Positions 1 to 8,221 of a stretch of 64,000 nt of DNA are shown in pieces. Under the pieces are notes generated by a model. The model was not told the DNA's origin. It searched no databases and worked only from the letters and a program-made list of their open reading frames with translations. Source of the DNA: Streptomyces sp. NBC_01471 (GTDB lineage Bacteria; Actinomycetota; Actinomycetes; Streptomycetales; Streptomycetaceae); NCBI RefSeq assembly GCF_041438865.1, contig NZ_CP109450.1, positions 7,185,501 to 7,249,500 on the forward strand, read 5' to 3'. Position numbers and translations under genes: made by a program. The stretch's first letter is position 1. Each line of letters opens with the position of its first letter.

Positions 1-1115
1 GCCTGGGCATCCCCGCCGTCGTCGCGGCCGACGCAGGCATCCTGACCCTGGCGACGGGCACCGTGTGCGCGCTTGACGGCGGCGGCGGCCTCCTGCACGC
101 CGGACTGAAGGGCCCAGACCTCCACCGGGCGATTGCCCGCGAAGACGCACAGGTCGAGCGGGACCGGCTGCGGCGCGAAGCCGCTCTGGCCGCAGGCCCT
201 GCCCCGGGCGGGATCGTCCTTTCCACCATGCTCGTGAAGCCGGCACAGGCCGTCGAACTCGCACGCAGCGCCGCCAGGGGGATCGGCCTGCTGGCCACCG
301 AACTGCTCTTCCTCGGCCGTGAGCACGAGATCACCGACGAGTCCGCCCACTACCGGGCCTACCTCGACCTGTCCCGGGCGGCGCGCGGCGCACAGATCAC
401 CGTACGAACCCTCGACATCGGCGGCGACAAACCGTTCCCCGCCCTGAACCTGCCCAAGGAAGACAACTCCTTCCTCGGCGTCCGCGGCATCCGTCTGGCC
501 CTGCGCCGCCCGGACGACCTCCTGATCCCCCAGCTGCGAGCCATCTACCGAGCGGCCGCAGACGGGGCACAGTTGCGGGTCATGTTCCCGATGGTCACCA
601 CCATCGAGGAGTTCACCCAGGCAGCAGCGATCGCCGAGGACGTCCGTCTACGACTCGCGGCACCGAAGGTTCCCGTCGGAGTCATGGTGGAGGTGCCTGC
701 CTGCGCCCTGGCCGTCGACCTCTTCATTGAGCACGTCGACTTCCTCAGCATCGGCACCAACGACCTGACCCAATACCTCCTGGCAGCCTCGCGCACCAAC
801 CCGGCCCTGGCTCGCGACATCGACGCCCTGCACGTCGCGGTGAACCGCACCGTCGCCCACGTCGCCGACACCGCCCACTCCGCCGGCGTTCCGGTCACCG
901 CCTGCGGAGGACTGGCGGCCAGCCCCGTGGGCGCCGCCGTCCTGGCATCGCTCGGTGTCAGCGGCCTGACCGTCGCGCTCCCTGCGATCCCCGCCGTCCA
1001 CGAGGCCCTCACCCGCCTCGACGCCGCCGCCCGCCAGTCGATCCGGCACTCATCTCTCACCATCGGCGGCACCAGTCACCTCACGGAGTACGTCACCACC
1101 CTCCTCGGCCTCTGA
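1..1115 (+). CDS. ptsI: PTS enzyme I-like PEP-protein phosphotransferase, C-terminal part (5' end outside window)
   Basis: Enzyme I takes phosphate from PEP and passes it via a histidine to HPr. The reading frame is open from base 3, so the gene starts upstream of the window and the active-site histidine is not visible. What is seen is the end of the phosphohistidine domain (LGIPAVVAAD) and then the PEP-binding TIM-barrel: RTLDIGGDKPFPAL, FLGVRGIRLAL, VGVMVEVPACAL, SIGTNDLTQYLLA and the catalytic cysteine in TACGG. These are the classical signatures in the right order. The gene sits 82 bases before an oxidoreductase and a glycosyltransferase instead of next to a visible HPr or sugar permease, so it may be a specialised paralogue using PEP phosphate in a sugar pathway. 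Family assignment is firm; the partner is unknown. Confidence 0.88.
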   Translation, partial: LGIPAVVAADAGILTLATGTVCALDGGGGLLHAGLKGPDLHRAIAREDAQVERDRLRREAALAAGPAPGGIVLSTMLVKPAQAVELARSAARGIGLLATELLFLGREHEITDESAHYRAYLDLSRAARGAQITVRTLDIGGDKPFPALNLPKEDNSFLGVRGIRLALRRPDDLLIPQLRAIYRAAADGAQLRVMFPMVTTIEEFTQAAAIAEDVRLRLAAPKVPVGVMVEVPACALAVDLFIEHVDFLSIGTNDLTQYLLAASRTNPALARDIDALHVAVNRTVAHVADTAHSAGVPVTACGGLAASPVGAAVLASLGVSGLTVALPAIPAVHEALTRLDAAARQSIRHSSLTIGGTSHLTEYVTTLLGL

Positions 1116-1197
1116 CCGAACGGCTCCCGCGACCTCGGCGCACAGCATGTGTGCCGGGGTCGCCCACCACCTCATTACCGGAAGGGTCGACTTCGAC

Positions 1198-2649
1198 ATG
1201 CCCTCGACCACGCCCCGCCCGATCAACGTCCTGCTCATCGGCGGCTGCGGCCACTGGGCCGCCACCGAAAACCACGTCCCGGCCATCCTCACCCTGCAGC
1301 GCTCCGGATTCCCGGTCCGAGTCAGCGCCATCTGCGACCTGCGCGACCCCTACGACGAGAACCTGCTCCGCCACATGCCCGACCTGCTCGATCTCCTGTG
1401 CTACGACCGGCCCCAGTGGATTCAACCCCGGCCGGGGGAGAAGGCCGAAGACCTGGAGCGCCGCCTCGATGACGCGCACGCACACAGCACCTTCGACGTG
1501 GCGATCGTGGCCTGCGACCCCGTCGCCCACTACCCCTACCTGCACTGGGCGACCCTGCGCGGCATCCACGTCCTGTGCGACAAACCGATCCTCGCCGTCG
1601 CGGACGCCGCATGGGACGTGCACGCCGCCGCCACCATCGACACCCACTTCGACACCCTGCTCAAAGCCCACCTCAACAACCCCGGCCACCTCTTCGCCCT
1701 CCCCATGCGCCGCCGCGCCAACGACGCCTTCGTCGAGTCCTCCCGCCTGATCACTGAGGTCTATGAAAATCACGGCCAACCCCTGACCATGGCCAACTTC
1801 ACGGTCACCGGCGGCCACTTCCGCCTCCCCGAGGAATACGCCTTCGGCAACGCCCACGGCTACACCCACGGCGTCGGCGCGCTCGCCTTCTCCAGCTACC
1901 ACTACATCGACCTCATGGCCTGGTACCTGCGCCAGGCCCAAGGCCCCGTCACCGCCCTGCGCATCACCAGCCACTACGTGAGGCGCGTGGGCGACTACCT
2001 CGCAACCGGCCAGAACCGCGCTCTCGAAGCGCTCCTGCGCCCCCTGTCACCGGAGCCGGCCGCAACCGTCGGCATGGACCGGCGCACCGCTCTGGCTGAG
2101 ATGGACTTCGCCTTCACCCTCGAACTCCTCGACGACGCCGCCCGGGTCCACGGCTACCTCACCTACACCTTCACCTCCAACAGCTACTCCCACCGCCAAG
2201 TCGGCCTCCAAGAGGCCGACCGCGCCGGACACCTGCCCTTCAGGGAGAAGGGCCGCATGTCCCAATTCGTCGTCGACATCCACCAGGGCCCGCTCCAGCA
2301 CGTGCGCATCACCAAGAACGACGTGGTTGGTGACCACTACCGCATCCGGCTCGAACACCGCCGCAACCCCCTGATCGACCCTTCCGGCGGGCGGTATGCG
2401 GACACGGTGTACGAGAACGCGCACAGCGCCAGCACCGTCACCCCCCAGTCGATGACAGCCGAGTTCCTGCGCGCCGCCGCCGGCTGCCCCCCGGACGAGC
2501 TCGTCGCCAGCCGCATGACGCACCTCGCGGACCAGACGCTCACCCAGCGGATCTACGCGGCCATGTACCGGCTGATCGCGGCCCGCCACGAAGCCGACGC
2601 CGAGCACCGCACGGCCTTCACACCGTCGCTCCGCATCGACATCCGCTGA
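1198..2649 (+). CDS. Gfo/Idh/MocA-family oxidoreductase
   Basis: This is a likely NAD(P)-dependent sugar or sugar-nucleotide dehydrogenase acting in the cytosol. The N-terminus has a Rossmann strand and glycine-rich turn (NVLLIGGCGH), followed by the family's second half-site, DVAIVACDPVAHYPYLHWA, and the motif HVLCDKPI, equivalent to the usual EKP motif whose lysine is catalytic. At about 483 residues it is longer than the typical 350. I chose the ATG at 1198, which has GGAAGG upstream and starts just before the Rossmann strand; an in-frame ATG at 1147 would add 17 residues that do not look conserved. It is 30 bases upstream of a glycosyltransferase, which suggests an operon. The substrate cannot be told from sequence. 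Confidence 0.85.
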   Translation: MPSTTPRPINVLLIGGCGHWAATENHVPAILTLQRSGFPVRVSAICDLRDPYDENLLRHMPDLLDLLCYDRPQWIQPRPGEKAEDLERRLDDAHAHSTFDVAIVACDPVAHYPYLHWATLRGIHVLCDKPILAVADAAWDVHAAATIDTHFDTLLKAHLNNPGHLFALPMRRRANDAFVESSRLITEVYENHGQPLTMANFTVTGGHFRLPEEYAFGNAHGYTHGVGALAFSSYHYIDLMAWYLRQAQGPVTALRITSHYVRRVGDYLATGQNRALEALLRPLSPEPAATVGMDRRTALAEMDFAFTLELLDDAARVHGYLTYTFTSNSYSHRQVGLQEADRAGHLPFREKGRMSQFVVDIHQGPLQHVRITKNDVVGDHYRIRLEHRRNPLIDPSGGRYADTVYENAHSASTVTPQSMTAEFLRAAAGCPPDELVASRMTHLADQTLTQRIYAAMYRLIAARHEADAEHRTAFTPSLRIDIR

Positions 2650-2678
2650 CCTCCTACGCCCACTGGAAGGACACCGGC

Positions 2679-4235
2679 ATGAACCCGCTCCCGGCCATCG
2701 ACCACGGCATCCTCTTCTTTCCCCGCGGCGGCTCCTCCCTCGTCGTCAAGAACCTCACTGAGCAGACGCTCGCCGCCGGCTGCCCGGCCCGCATCTTCGC
2801 CGGCTCCCTCGGACAGCCCGGTGCTTACTCCCACGCCCCCACGTTCTACGACGGCCTGCCCCTGACAGTCACCGACTACAACCCGGCCGCTACCGCCCAC
2901 ACCCACGGTGCGGACGCCCTCTCCCAGACCGTTCCCCTCCACCCCAGCTACGAGGACCGCACCAGCGCCCCCGACCGGGTCTTCGCCGCGGTCGCCCCCG
3001 CCACCGCCGACTCCATCGAGGCCTACTGGCGGCGCCACCTCACCACCCACCACGCAGGCCAGGCCGGACTGCTCCACCTGCACCACCTCACCCCCCTGCA
3101 CGGCATCGCCCATGGCCACGACAGGCCAGTGGTCACCACCCTGCACGGCACCGAGCTGAAGTTCCTCGCCAACGCCCTGCGCCGCCTGCGCCTTGCCGAC
3201 GCCTTCGACCTGTCCATCGCCGACCTCGGCGAGCAGTACCGCAGCGAGCCCAGGGCCACCCTGCGGCGCATCACCCAGACCGCGGGTGCCCCCGGTCTCG
3301 ACGAGGCCGAGACCCTGCTCACCGACCGCTGGCACATGTGGATCCACGCCCGGTACTGGGCGGACCGCCTGCACGCCTACGCTGCAACCAGCGACCGGAC
3401 CGTGGTCATCTCCGAACAGGACCGCTCCCTCGCCCAGTCCCTCGTCCGCATCCCCGACAGCCGGATCGACCTCGTACCCAACGGCGTCGACACTGACCTC
3501 TTCACCCCGCCCGCAACCTTCGACGAAACCCACCGCTACAAGATCCTCCACCGGTGGCTCGTCGACGACCCCCAGGGCTGGCTCCCCGGCCAGGCACCCG
3601 GCACCATCCGATACACCACCGGCGACCTTCGCCGCCTGCTCCACGACGACCAGGGCAGACGCCGGCCACTGCTGCTGTGGATGGGCCGCTTCCTCGCCTT
3701 CAAGCACCTCAACCTCCTCCTGAAGGCGGTGGCCGTCCTGCGCGAGCGCACCCCCCTGCGCCCCGCACTCCTGATCCTGGGAGGCAACCCAGGCGAATGG
3801 GAGGGAGTCCACCCCCACACCCTGGCCGGCGACCTCGGCATCACCGACGACGTCTTCTTCGCCGGCTGGCGCCCCCACAGCGACCTCATCGACGGCCTAC
3901 ACTGCTCCGACCTCCTCACCGCGCCGTCGGTAGACGAGCCCTTCGGTCTCGTCTACCTGGAGGCGATGGCCTCCGGCACCCCCGTGATCGCCTCCGCCAG
4001 TGGTGGCCCCCTCGGCTACGTCACCACCAGCGGCCTTCACGCAACCGGCTGGCTTCCCGCCCCCGGCGACCTCGCCGACCTCACCGCCACCATCGAACAC
4101 GCCCTCACCAACCCGGCCGAGCTGGCCCGCCGAGGCCAAGCCGCCGGCCAGTTCGCCCGCGACCACTACTCCTGGCGCAGCCTCGCCCCCCGTTACTTCG
4201 ACATCTATGACGGGGTCCTGGCCAACCGGAGTTGA
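2679..4235 (+). CDS. GT4-family (GT-B fold) glycosyltransferase
   Basis: This retaining glycosyltransferase probably moves a sugar from a nucleotide donor to an unknown acceptor in the cytosol. The 518-residue protein has the GT-B two-domain layout: an N-terminal acceptor domain beginning with a glycine/serine loop (FFPRGGSSLVVKNL), and a C-terminal donor domain with WMGRFLAFKHLN, DDVFFAGW and the E-x7-E signature in DEPFGLVYLEAMASGTPVIA. The start at 2679 has GGAAGG 9 bases upstream. It follows the oxidoreductase closely and precedes a UDP-glucose dehydrogenase by 165 bases, so a UDP-glucuronate-type donor is a reasonable guess. An insert of about 60 residues near residue 285-330 is longer than in typical members. 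Confidence 0.87.
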   Translation: MNPLPAIDHGILFFPRGGSSLVVKNLTEQTLAAGCPARIFAGSLGQPGAYSHAPTFYDGLPLTVTDYNPAATAHTHGADALSQTVPLHPSYEDRTSAPDRVFAAVAPATADSIEAYWRRHLTTHHAGQAGLLHLHHLTPLHGIAHGHDRPVVTTLHGTELKFLANALRRLRLADAFDLSIADLGEQYRSEPRATLRRITQTAGAPGLDEAETLLTDRWHMWIHARYWADRLHAYAATSDRTVVISEQDRSLAQSLVRIPDSRIDLVPNGVDTDLFTPPATFDETHRYKILHRWLVDDPQGWLPGQAPGTIRYTTGDLRRLLHDDQGRRRPLLLWMGRFLAFKHLNLLLKAVAVLRERTPLRPALLILGGNPGEWEGVHPHTLAGDLGITDDVFFAGWRPHSDLIDGLHCSDLLTAPSVDEPFGLVYLEAMASGTPVIASASGGPLGYVTTSGLHATGWLPAPGDLADLTATIEHALTNPAELARRGQAAGQFARDHYSWRSLAPRYFDIYDGVLANRS

Positions 4236-4320
4236 CCTGAAACCCCGAGCTGGCAGTCCGTCGCGGCAGTTCCACCACCGGGACACGGCACGATGCCGGA
4301 CGTGAAAGCGCAGCCGAGTA

Positions 4321-4349
4321 GGGTGGCGCCCGAGATCCGGGCGCCACCC
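4321..4349. terminator. Perfect 11-bp hairpin between glycosyltransferase and dehydrogenase genes
   Basis: Arms GGGTGGCGCCC and GGGCGCCACCC enclose a 7-base loop. There is no T-run, so this could be a Streptomyces-style terminator for the upstream genes or a structured leader for the gene at 4400. Confidence 0.55.
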
Positions 4350-4399
4350 GGACAGAACGGAATAACCCCGTGAACCAGCACGAGAAGGATGGACAGAAC

Positions 4400-5686
4400 A
4401 TGGCAGAGCGACGCATCACGGTGTTCGGCGCCGGATACATCGGCCTGGTGACTGGAGCATGCCTCGCCGAGCTCGGCCACCACGTCACCGTCCGCGACAT
4501 CAACCCCGAACGCGTCCGCACTCTGCGCGCCGGTGACGTCCCCATCCACGAGCCCGGACTCGGCGACATGATCGCCCGCAACAAGGAACGTCTCGCCTTC
4601 ACCGAGGACCTCGCAGAGGCCGTCACCGGCGCCGAGATGGCCTACGTGTGCGTCGACACCCCGCCTTCCGCCTCCGGCGACGCCGACCTCTCCCGAGTGT
4701 GGTCCGTCGTCCGCTCTCTGAGCGACGCCCAAGACCTGAAGGCTGTCGTCATGAAGTCCACCGTCCCCGTCGGCACCGGAGCCCGAGCTCGCGCCCTCCT
4801 CGACGAGCTCGGCATGACCCACGTCGGCTACGTCTCCAACCCCGAGTTCACCGCCGAAGGCCGCGCCATCCAGGACTTCATGGCCCCCGACCGCATCGTC
4901 ATCGGACAAGACAACAACACCGCTGGCGCCCTCGTCGTCGCCCTCCATACCGGCATCAACGCCCCCGTGGCCACCATGGACGTGAAGTCCGCTGAGATGG
5001 TCAAACTCGCCGCCAACGCGCTCCTCGCCACGAAGATCAGCTTCGCCAACGAGATCGCCACGCTCTGCGAGAACACCGGCGCCAACGTCACCGACGTCCT
5101 TGGCGCCGTCGGCATGGACCACCGCCTCGGTGCACACTTCCTGCGCCCCGGCATCGGCTGGGGTGGCTCCTGCTTCCCCAAGGACAGCGAAGCCCTGCGC
5201 CAGATGGCCTCCAACACCGGCTTCCACCCCCAGCTCCTCACCGCCGTCATCAACGTCAACAACATCCAAAAGCGCCGCGCGATCCAGCACCTCAAGGACG
5301 AGCTCGGTGACCTCGCCGGCAAGAACATCGCCCTCCTCGGGATGGCCTTCAAGCCCGATACCGACGACATGCGCGAGGCACCCTCCACCGTGCTCGCCAG
5401 CCGTCTGCTCGCTGAAGGCGCACACGTACGCTCCTGGGACCCCCTGGCCCGCCCAGCCGCCGACGAACCGTGGGACGCTGTGACCCGCTTGTCGACCCCG
5501 CAGCAGGCCCTCTCGGACGCGGACGCAGCAGTGATCGTGACTGAATGGCCCGAGCTCGCCGAAGTCGACTGGACCGAAGCGCACGGCCTCATGCGCACGC
5601 CGGTCATGTTCGACGGCCGCAACCTCCTCGACCCCTCCCGCCTGCGCGAGATCGGATTCCGGTACACCTCCGTCGGGCGTCCCTGA
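4400..5686 (+). CDS. UDP-glucose 6-dehydrogenase (UDP-glucose/GDP-mannose dehydrogenase family)
   Basis: The enzyme oxidises UDP-glucose to UDP-glucuronate with two NAD+, a precursor step for acidic polysaccharides and glycosides. The N-terminal NAD-binding fold ITVFGAGYIGLVTGA, the HEPGL motif, the central DVKSAEMVKLAANALLATKI helix and the catalytic cysteine in GWGGSCFPKDS are all present, followed by the UDP-binding C-terminal domain (GMAFKPDTDDMREAPS). At 428 residues the length is normal. I prefer ATG 4400 (GAAGGA 10 bases upstream); a GTG at 4370 would add ten residues with poor ribosome-binding context. It closes the sugar module. Alternative substrates in this family (GDP-mannose, UDP-ManNAc) are possible. 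Confidence 0.92.
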   Translation: MAERRITVFGAGYIGLVTGACLAELGHHVTVRDINPERVRTLRAGDVPIHEPGLGDMIARNKERLAFTEDLAEAVTGAEMAYVCVDTPPSASGDADLSRVWSVVRSLSDAQDLKAVVMKSTVPVGTGARARALLDELGMTHVGYVSNPEFTAEGRAIQDFMAPDRIVIGQDNNTAGALVVALHTGINAPVATMDVKSAEMVKLAANALLATKISFANEIATLCENTGANVTDVLGAVGMDHRLGAHFLRPGIGWGGSCFPKDSEALRQMASNTGFHPQLLTAVINVNNIQKRRAIQHLKDELGDLAGKNIALLGMAFKPDTDDMREAPSTVLASRLLAEGAHVRSWDPLARPAADEPWDAVTRLSTPQQALSDADAAVIVTEWPELAEVDWTEAHGLMRTPVMFDGRNLLDPSRLREIGFRYTSVGRP

Positions 5687-6228
5687 CCGTTTGTCCCTCG
5701 CGGGATATAGACCCCCGTCCTCGGCTGGCCCCTACTGCCCCCTGACCGGACTACCCGAAGGTCATTGCCGACACCCCACAGCGCGAACTTCCGCGTTTTC
5801 CCCACCCTGCCTGCTGTGTCTACGGGATCCTCGTCCTCAGAAACGGGCGCATGCGTCCGGACCGCAGGTATGGGAAGGGGGGACGACGAAACGTGTACCG
5901 CTTCGGGCGCTGGAGCCCCCACCACTGACCCGCCACCGCGCGTGGTGGCCCGCCCGGGCCGACGTGCGAAGGAAGACCCGGGCGAGCTCCACCGCCCAGC
6001 CTGCCAGCGCACCACGCACGGGACACAAAGGAGTTCATCTGGAGGCCAGGTTCCAGCGGCATGGATGTGTGGTCTGCCACAGCGCCCCTCCCGCCGCTCG
6101 CCCCGCCCGGCAGAAGGCCGTGTGCCGCGGCTACGTCGACGCCTACGGCCTCCCAGCCGCTGTAGAAGAAGCCCTCGCCTCCGGGTACGGTCACCTCGTA
6201 GGGGTCCCCGCGCAGGTCGGGATCCATC
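5687..6228. other. Gene-poor boundary tract after the sugar module
   Basis: No reading frame here is convincing. Both strands are open because of the high GC content. On the - strand about 5820-6227 there is a protein-like stretch (DPYEVTVPGGEGFFYSGWEA), and on the + strand about 6040-6200 an overlapping protein-like stretch (HGCVVCHSAP). Both have about 79% GC at third positions, too close to choose. The tract marks the change from metabolic genes to accessory DNA and may hold decayed genes. Confidence 0.4.
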
Positions 6229-6354
6229 ATGAGCAGCGGGCCCGTCTCCGCCCCCGTGTTCGCCGAGTCGCTCCTCGACCGGCTGATCGACGCCATTCAC
6301 CAGCTAGTAATGGACGGCCTCGGCTACCGACTCGACGAGCGTCCGGAGCTATAG
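6229..6354 (+). CDS. Possible 41-residue small protein
   Basis: An ATG at 6229 opens a 41-codon frame starting MSSGPVSAPVFAESLLDRLI and ending before TAG at 6352. The composition is protein-like, with a predicted amphipathic helix in the middle, but the ribosome-binding site is weak and no family is recognised. It is too short to be sure of. Confidence 0.3.
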   Translation: MSSGPVSAPVFAESLLDRLIDAIHQLVMDGLGYRLDERPEL

Positions 6355-6368
6355 CCCGATGGTGTTGC

Positions 6369-6530
6369 CTACTGGGCGGTTGAAACTTGTGCGAGCCACT
6401 CAGGGCACCACGACTCATCGGGCACATACAAGTGCAGCGGAACCTCGCGCACACCGGAGGAAACCGCCAGCTCCTCCCCTTGACTGCACACGATCGCCTG
6501 GAAGTCCTCAGCCACAAGACCGACCGGCAC
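6369..6530 (-). pseudogene. Possible small protein or gene remnant
   Basis: Read from a GTG at 6530, the minus strand gives 53 residues with a convincing protein-like C-terminus (VPLHLYVPDESWCPEWLAQV). A stop lies just upstream, so this is either a very small gene or the tail of a truncated one. No family is recognised. Confidence 0.3.
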
Positions 6531-6556
6531 ATGCCAGACCCTCTAATCGGGGCTGA

Positions 6557-6733
6557 GGCCGCGTCCACGGACACGGCCTCACGCCCGCGCCCGGGTACGT
6601 CTTCATCAAGGACTGGTCCGAGCATTCGGGCCCGACGGCTCGCCTGGAGCGAGCGGGTGTGGTGAAGCCCGTGCACACACTCACCGTCGGGCCCTTTGGG
6701 CCTACGGTCTACGAAGTGCAGGTGACGCTGTGA
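6557..6733 (+). pseudogene. C-terminal fragment of a coding gene lacking a start codon
   Basis: The frame running to TGA at 6731-6733 reads as clear protein (PGYVFIKDWSEHSG, then LTVGPFGPTVYEVQV) but opens after a stop at 6554 with no ATG, GTG or TTG. Its stop overlaps the GTG start of the next gene as GTGA, the usual sign of translational coupling in this element. The simplest reading is a gene whose 5' part was deleted or frameshifted away. Confidence 0.45.
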
Positions 6734-7068
6734 GTTTCGGGATCCTCATTGCCGTCGGGCTGGTCCTGCTGCTGTTCTGGTTCACCCTGACAGCCGTCCA
6801 CAGAGGCAAGATCGTCGATCTCGGAGATTCCTACCGGCGCGCCTGCAAGGTCGGCGACACCGCACGAGCGGACCAACTGGAGGCCGAGTTGCGGGATATC
6901 TGTTGGCACCACGCCGGGGGTCTGGTCGGGGGAGTGGCCGGTAACCCAGTGAAGAACACGAGTCTGATCGGCAAAGCCGATTCGGGACTCGGAATGACTA
7001 GCATTCGATCAGCACAGCTGATTCGGAAGAAGCACTGGAAGAGGACGTCATCTGATCAGCGAACCTGA
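6730..7068 (+). CDS. Small membrane-anchored protein of unknown function
   Basis: The 112-residue product starts with one strong transmembrane segment (residues 3-21, FGILIAVGLVLLLFWFTL), followed by a charged cytosolic domain. The GTG start overlaps the preceding frame's stop, with AGGTGA five bases upstream. The last third of the frame runs through two copies of a hairpin repeat (6966 and 7007), so the true C-terminus may be determined by repeat DNA and not by protein selection. No family is recognised. Confidence 0.55.
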   Translation: MSFGILIAVGLVLLLFWFTLTAVHRGKIVDLGDSYRRACKVGDTARADQLEAELRDICWHHAGGLVGGVAGNPVKNTSLIGKADSGLGMTSIRSAQLIRKKHWKRTSSDQRT

Positions 7069-7075
7069 TCCGGAT
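6966..7075. repeat. Three spaced copies of a GATCRGC hairpin element upstream of ssb
   Basis: Copies at 6966-6987, 7007-7028 and 7054-7075 share the pattern GATC(A/G)GC, three bases, GC(C/T)GAT(C/T)CGG (the 7054 copy has AACC at the centre). Each can fold into a 6-7 bp hairpin. A fourth copy lies at 7977. Copy 7054 and copy 7977 match at 20 of 22 bases, and each stands upstream of a start codon. Confidence 0.65.
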
Positions 7076-7174
7076 GGTGGCATGACAGACAACTGAATAT
7101 CTCAACAACCCACCCACTGTGCGCGGACGATGACGTCGATCCGGGCGCTGCGCTGTATTCAAGGAGGATCCATC

Positions 7175-7657
7175 ATGTCGAACCCGAACAGCACTGCTTC
7201 CGTCATCGGCCGCCTGGCGAACGACCCGAAGGTCTTCGGGAACAAGGACGGTTCCAAGAAGGTCATGCTCACCGTCTTCGCCGACCGCGGCTACACCGAC
7301 GCCCAGGGCAACCGTATCTCCGACGCCCTTCCGTTCGAGGCTTTCGTCCGCGCCCAGACCCCGGGCACCGGCCCCTTCACGCACGTGCACAAGGGCGATC
7401 TGGTCTCCCTCAGCTACGAGCCCCGAATGAACCGCTACACCAAGGACGGTGTGGAGGTCTTCGAGGTGAAGCTCGAGATCCAGAACATCTCCTTTCTGGA
7501 GTCCCGCGCGATCACCCAGGCCCGCCTGGCCGGGCGCGTTACCAAGGCCGAGGCCCAGAACCAGAATCTGCAGGCCCAGGCTCCCGTCCCGGTCGCGGCT
7601 GCCGCTCCGGCCGTCGCGCACGCCAGCGCCGTGGATGAGCAGCTGCCGTTCGGCTGA
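7175..7657 (+). CDS. ssb: Single-stranded DNA-binding protein
   Basis: SSB coats single-stranded DNA during replication and recombination. The 160-residue product has an OB-fold pattern (ASVIGRLANDPKVF, then ALPFEAFVRAQ, and RYTKDGVEVFEVKLEIQNIS), an alanine/valine/proline-rich linker and the acidic tip DEQLPFG, which resembles the DDIPF tail that recruits partner proteins. The start at 7175 is fixed by a near-perfect AAGGAGGA 7 bases upstream; earlier in-frame codons are not needed. It is less similar to housekeeping actinobacterial SSB, as expected for an element-borne copy, and would serve the polymerase and primase encoded at 46-51 kb. Confidence 0.85.
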   Translation: MSNPNSTASVIGRLANDPKVFGNKDGSKKVMLTVFADRGYTDAQGNRISDALPFEAFVRAQTPGTGPFTHVHKGDLVSLSYEPRMNRYTKDGVEVFEVKLEIQNISFLESRAITQARLAGRVTKAEAQNQNLQAQAPVPVAAAAPAVAHASAVDEQLPFG

Positions 7658-7711
7658 GCCAAGCCACCACCGGTGATGGAGCCTGCCCCGTTCGGGCAGC
7701 TGCCACAGACT

Positions 7712-7784
7712 TCTGTACGGAGCGGTTCGAATCAGCAGTGCGCCGACTGATCCTCGGCGTGCGTCAGTGGGCACACCGTACAGA
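7712..7784 (+). ncRNA. Structured intergenic element, candidate small RNA
   Basis: A 9-bp stem, TCTGTACGG (7712) with CCGTACAGA (7776), encloses a second stem ACTGA (7746) with TCAGT (7764). It lies between ssb and a strong terminator ending near 7930, in a stretch without a gene. This is a structure-only call. Confidence 0.35.
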
Positions 7785-7868
7785 CCGACCGCGGAACGGG
7801 TTCGATTCCTGAGCGCTGTAGCTGATCTCTGCGGCGCGCCCTGGAGATCTCCGCGGCTCCGGCTTCCC

Positions 7869-7930
7869 CAGCACCCCGGTGCGCGCTCTGCCTTCGGGCA
7901 GCAGCTGCGCCGGGGTGCTGTGTTTTTCTT
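7869..7930 (+). terminator. Strong intrinsic terminator
   Basis: CAGCACCCCGG (7869) pairs with CCGGGGTGCTG (7910) around an inner hairpin CTGCC-TTCG-GGCAG with a stable UUCG-type loop, followed by TGTTTTTCTT. It ends the transcript that contains ssb and the structured element. Confidence 0.8.
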
Positions 7931-7976
7931 CTCCGTGGCTCGCCTTGCTCGTCCCGTGAAGGAAGTGAGCACAAGG

Positions 7977-7998
7977 GATCAGCGGAGCTGATCCGGAT
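7977..7998. repeat. Fourth GATCAGC hairpin copy, upstream of the zinc-ribbon gene
   Basis: It matches the copy at 7054 in 20 of 22 bases and lies 42 bases before the start at 8040. It is likely a shared promoter-proximal operator or RNA element. Confidence 0.6.
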
Positions 7999-8039
7999 CT
8001 GGCGTTGAAGAACATCCTCGTCACGTCAGGAGCTGAGCC

Positions 8040-8159
8040 ATGAACTGCCCGAACTGTGCCATCGACATGGCGTCGAACGCCCACGGCGTCCGAGCCGGCA
8101 AGAAGGCCAAGAAGGTCACGCACACGTGCTCCGAGTGCGGTTACAGCGAGACTCGCTGA
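8040..8159 (+). CDS. 39-residue zinc-ribbon protein
   Basis: The product starts MNCPNCAIDM and ends with TCSECGYSETR. The two CxxC pairs (residues 3-6 and 30-33) with a lysine-rich spacer (GKKAKKVTH) predict a single zinc ribbon that may bind DNA, RNA or another protein. The ATG at 8040 follows AGGAG at 8028. A copy of the hairpin repeat stands just upstream. Such tiny ribbons are common on actinobacterial phages and plasmids, but the function is unknown. Confidence 0.7.
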   Translation: MNCPNCAIDMASNAHGVRAGKKAKKVTHTCSECGYSETR

Positions 8160-8221
8160 GTAGCAGTTTCTTCTTCCCTTCCCCTCTCTCTTCCACTGCG
8201 ATCTCGAAGGAGACCGTGTCG

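Noticed and set aside
1093..5584. Long - strand open frames under the sugar genes
   Set aside because: They mirror the + strand genes; their composition is glycine/valine/arginine-rich as expected of antisense frames in high-GC DNA, and the + strand products match known families.
7712..7812. tRNA-like TTCGAATC and GGTTCGATTCC motifs
   Set aside because: No acceptor stem, D arm or anticodon arm can be folded at the right distances, so no tRNA is called.
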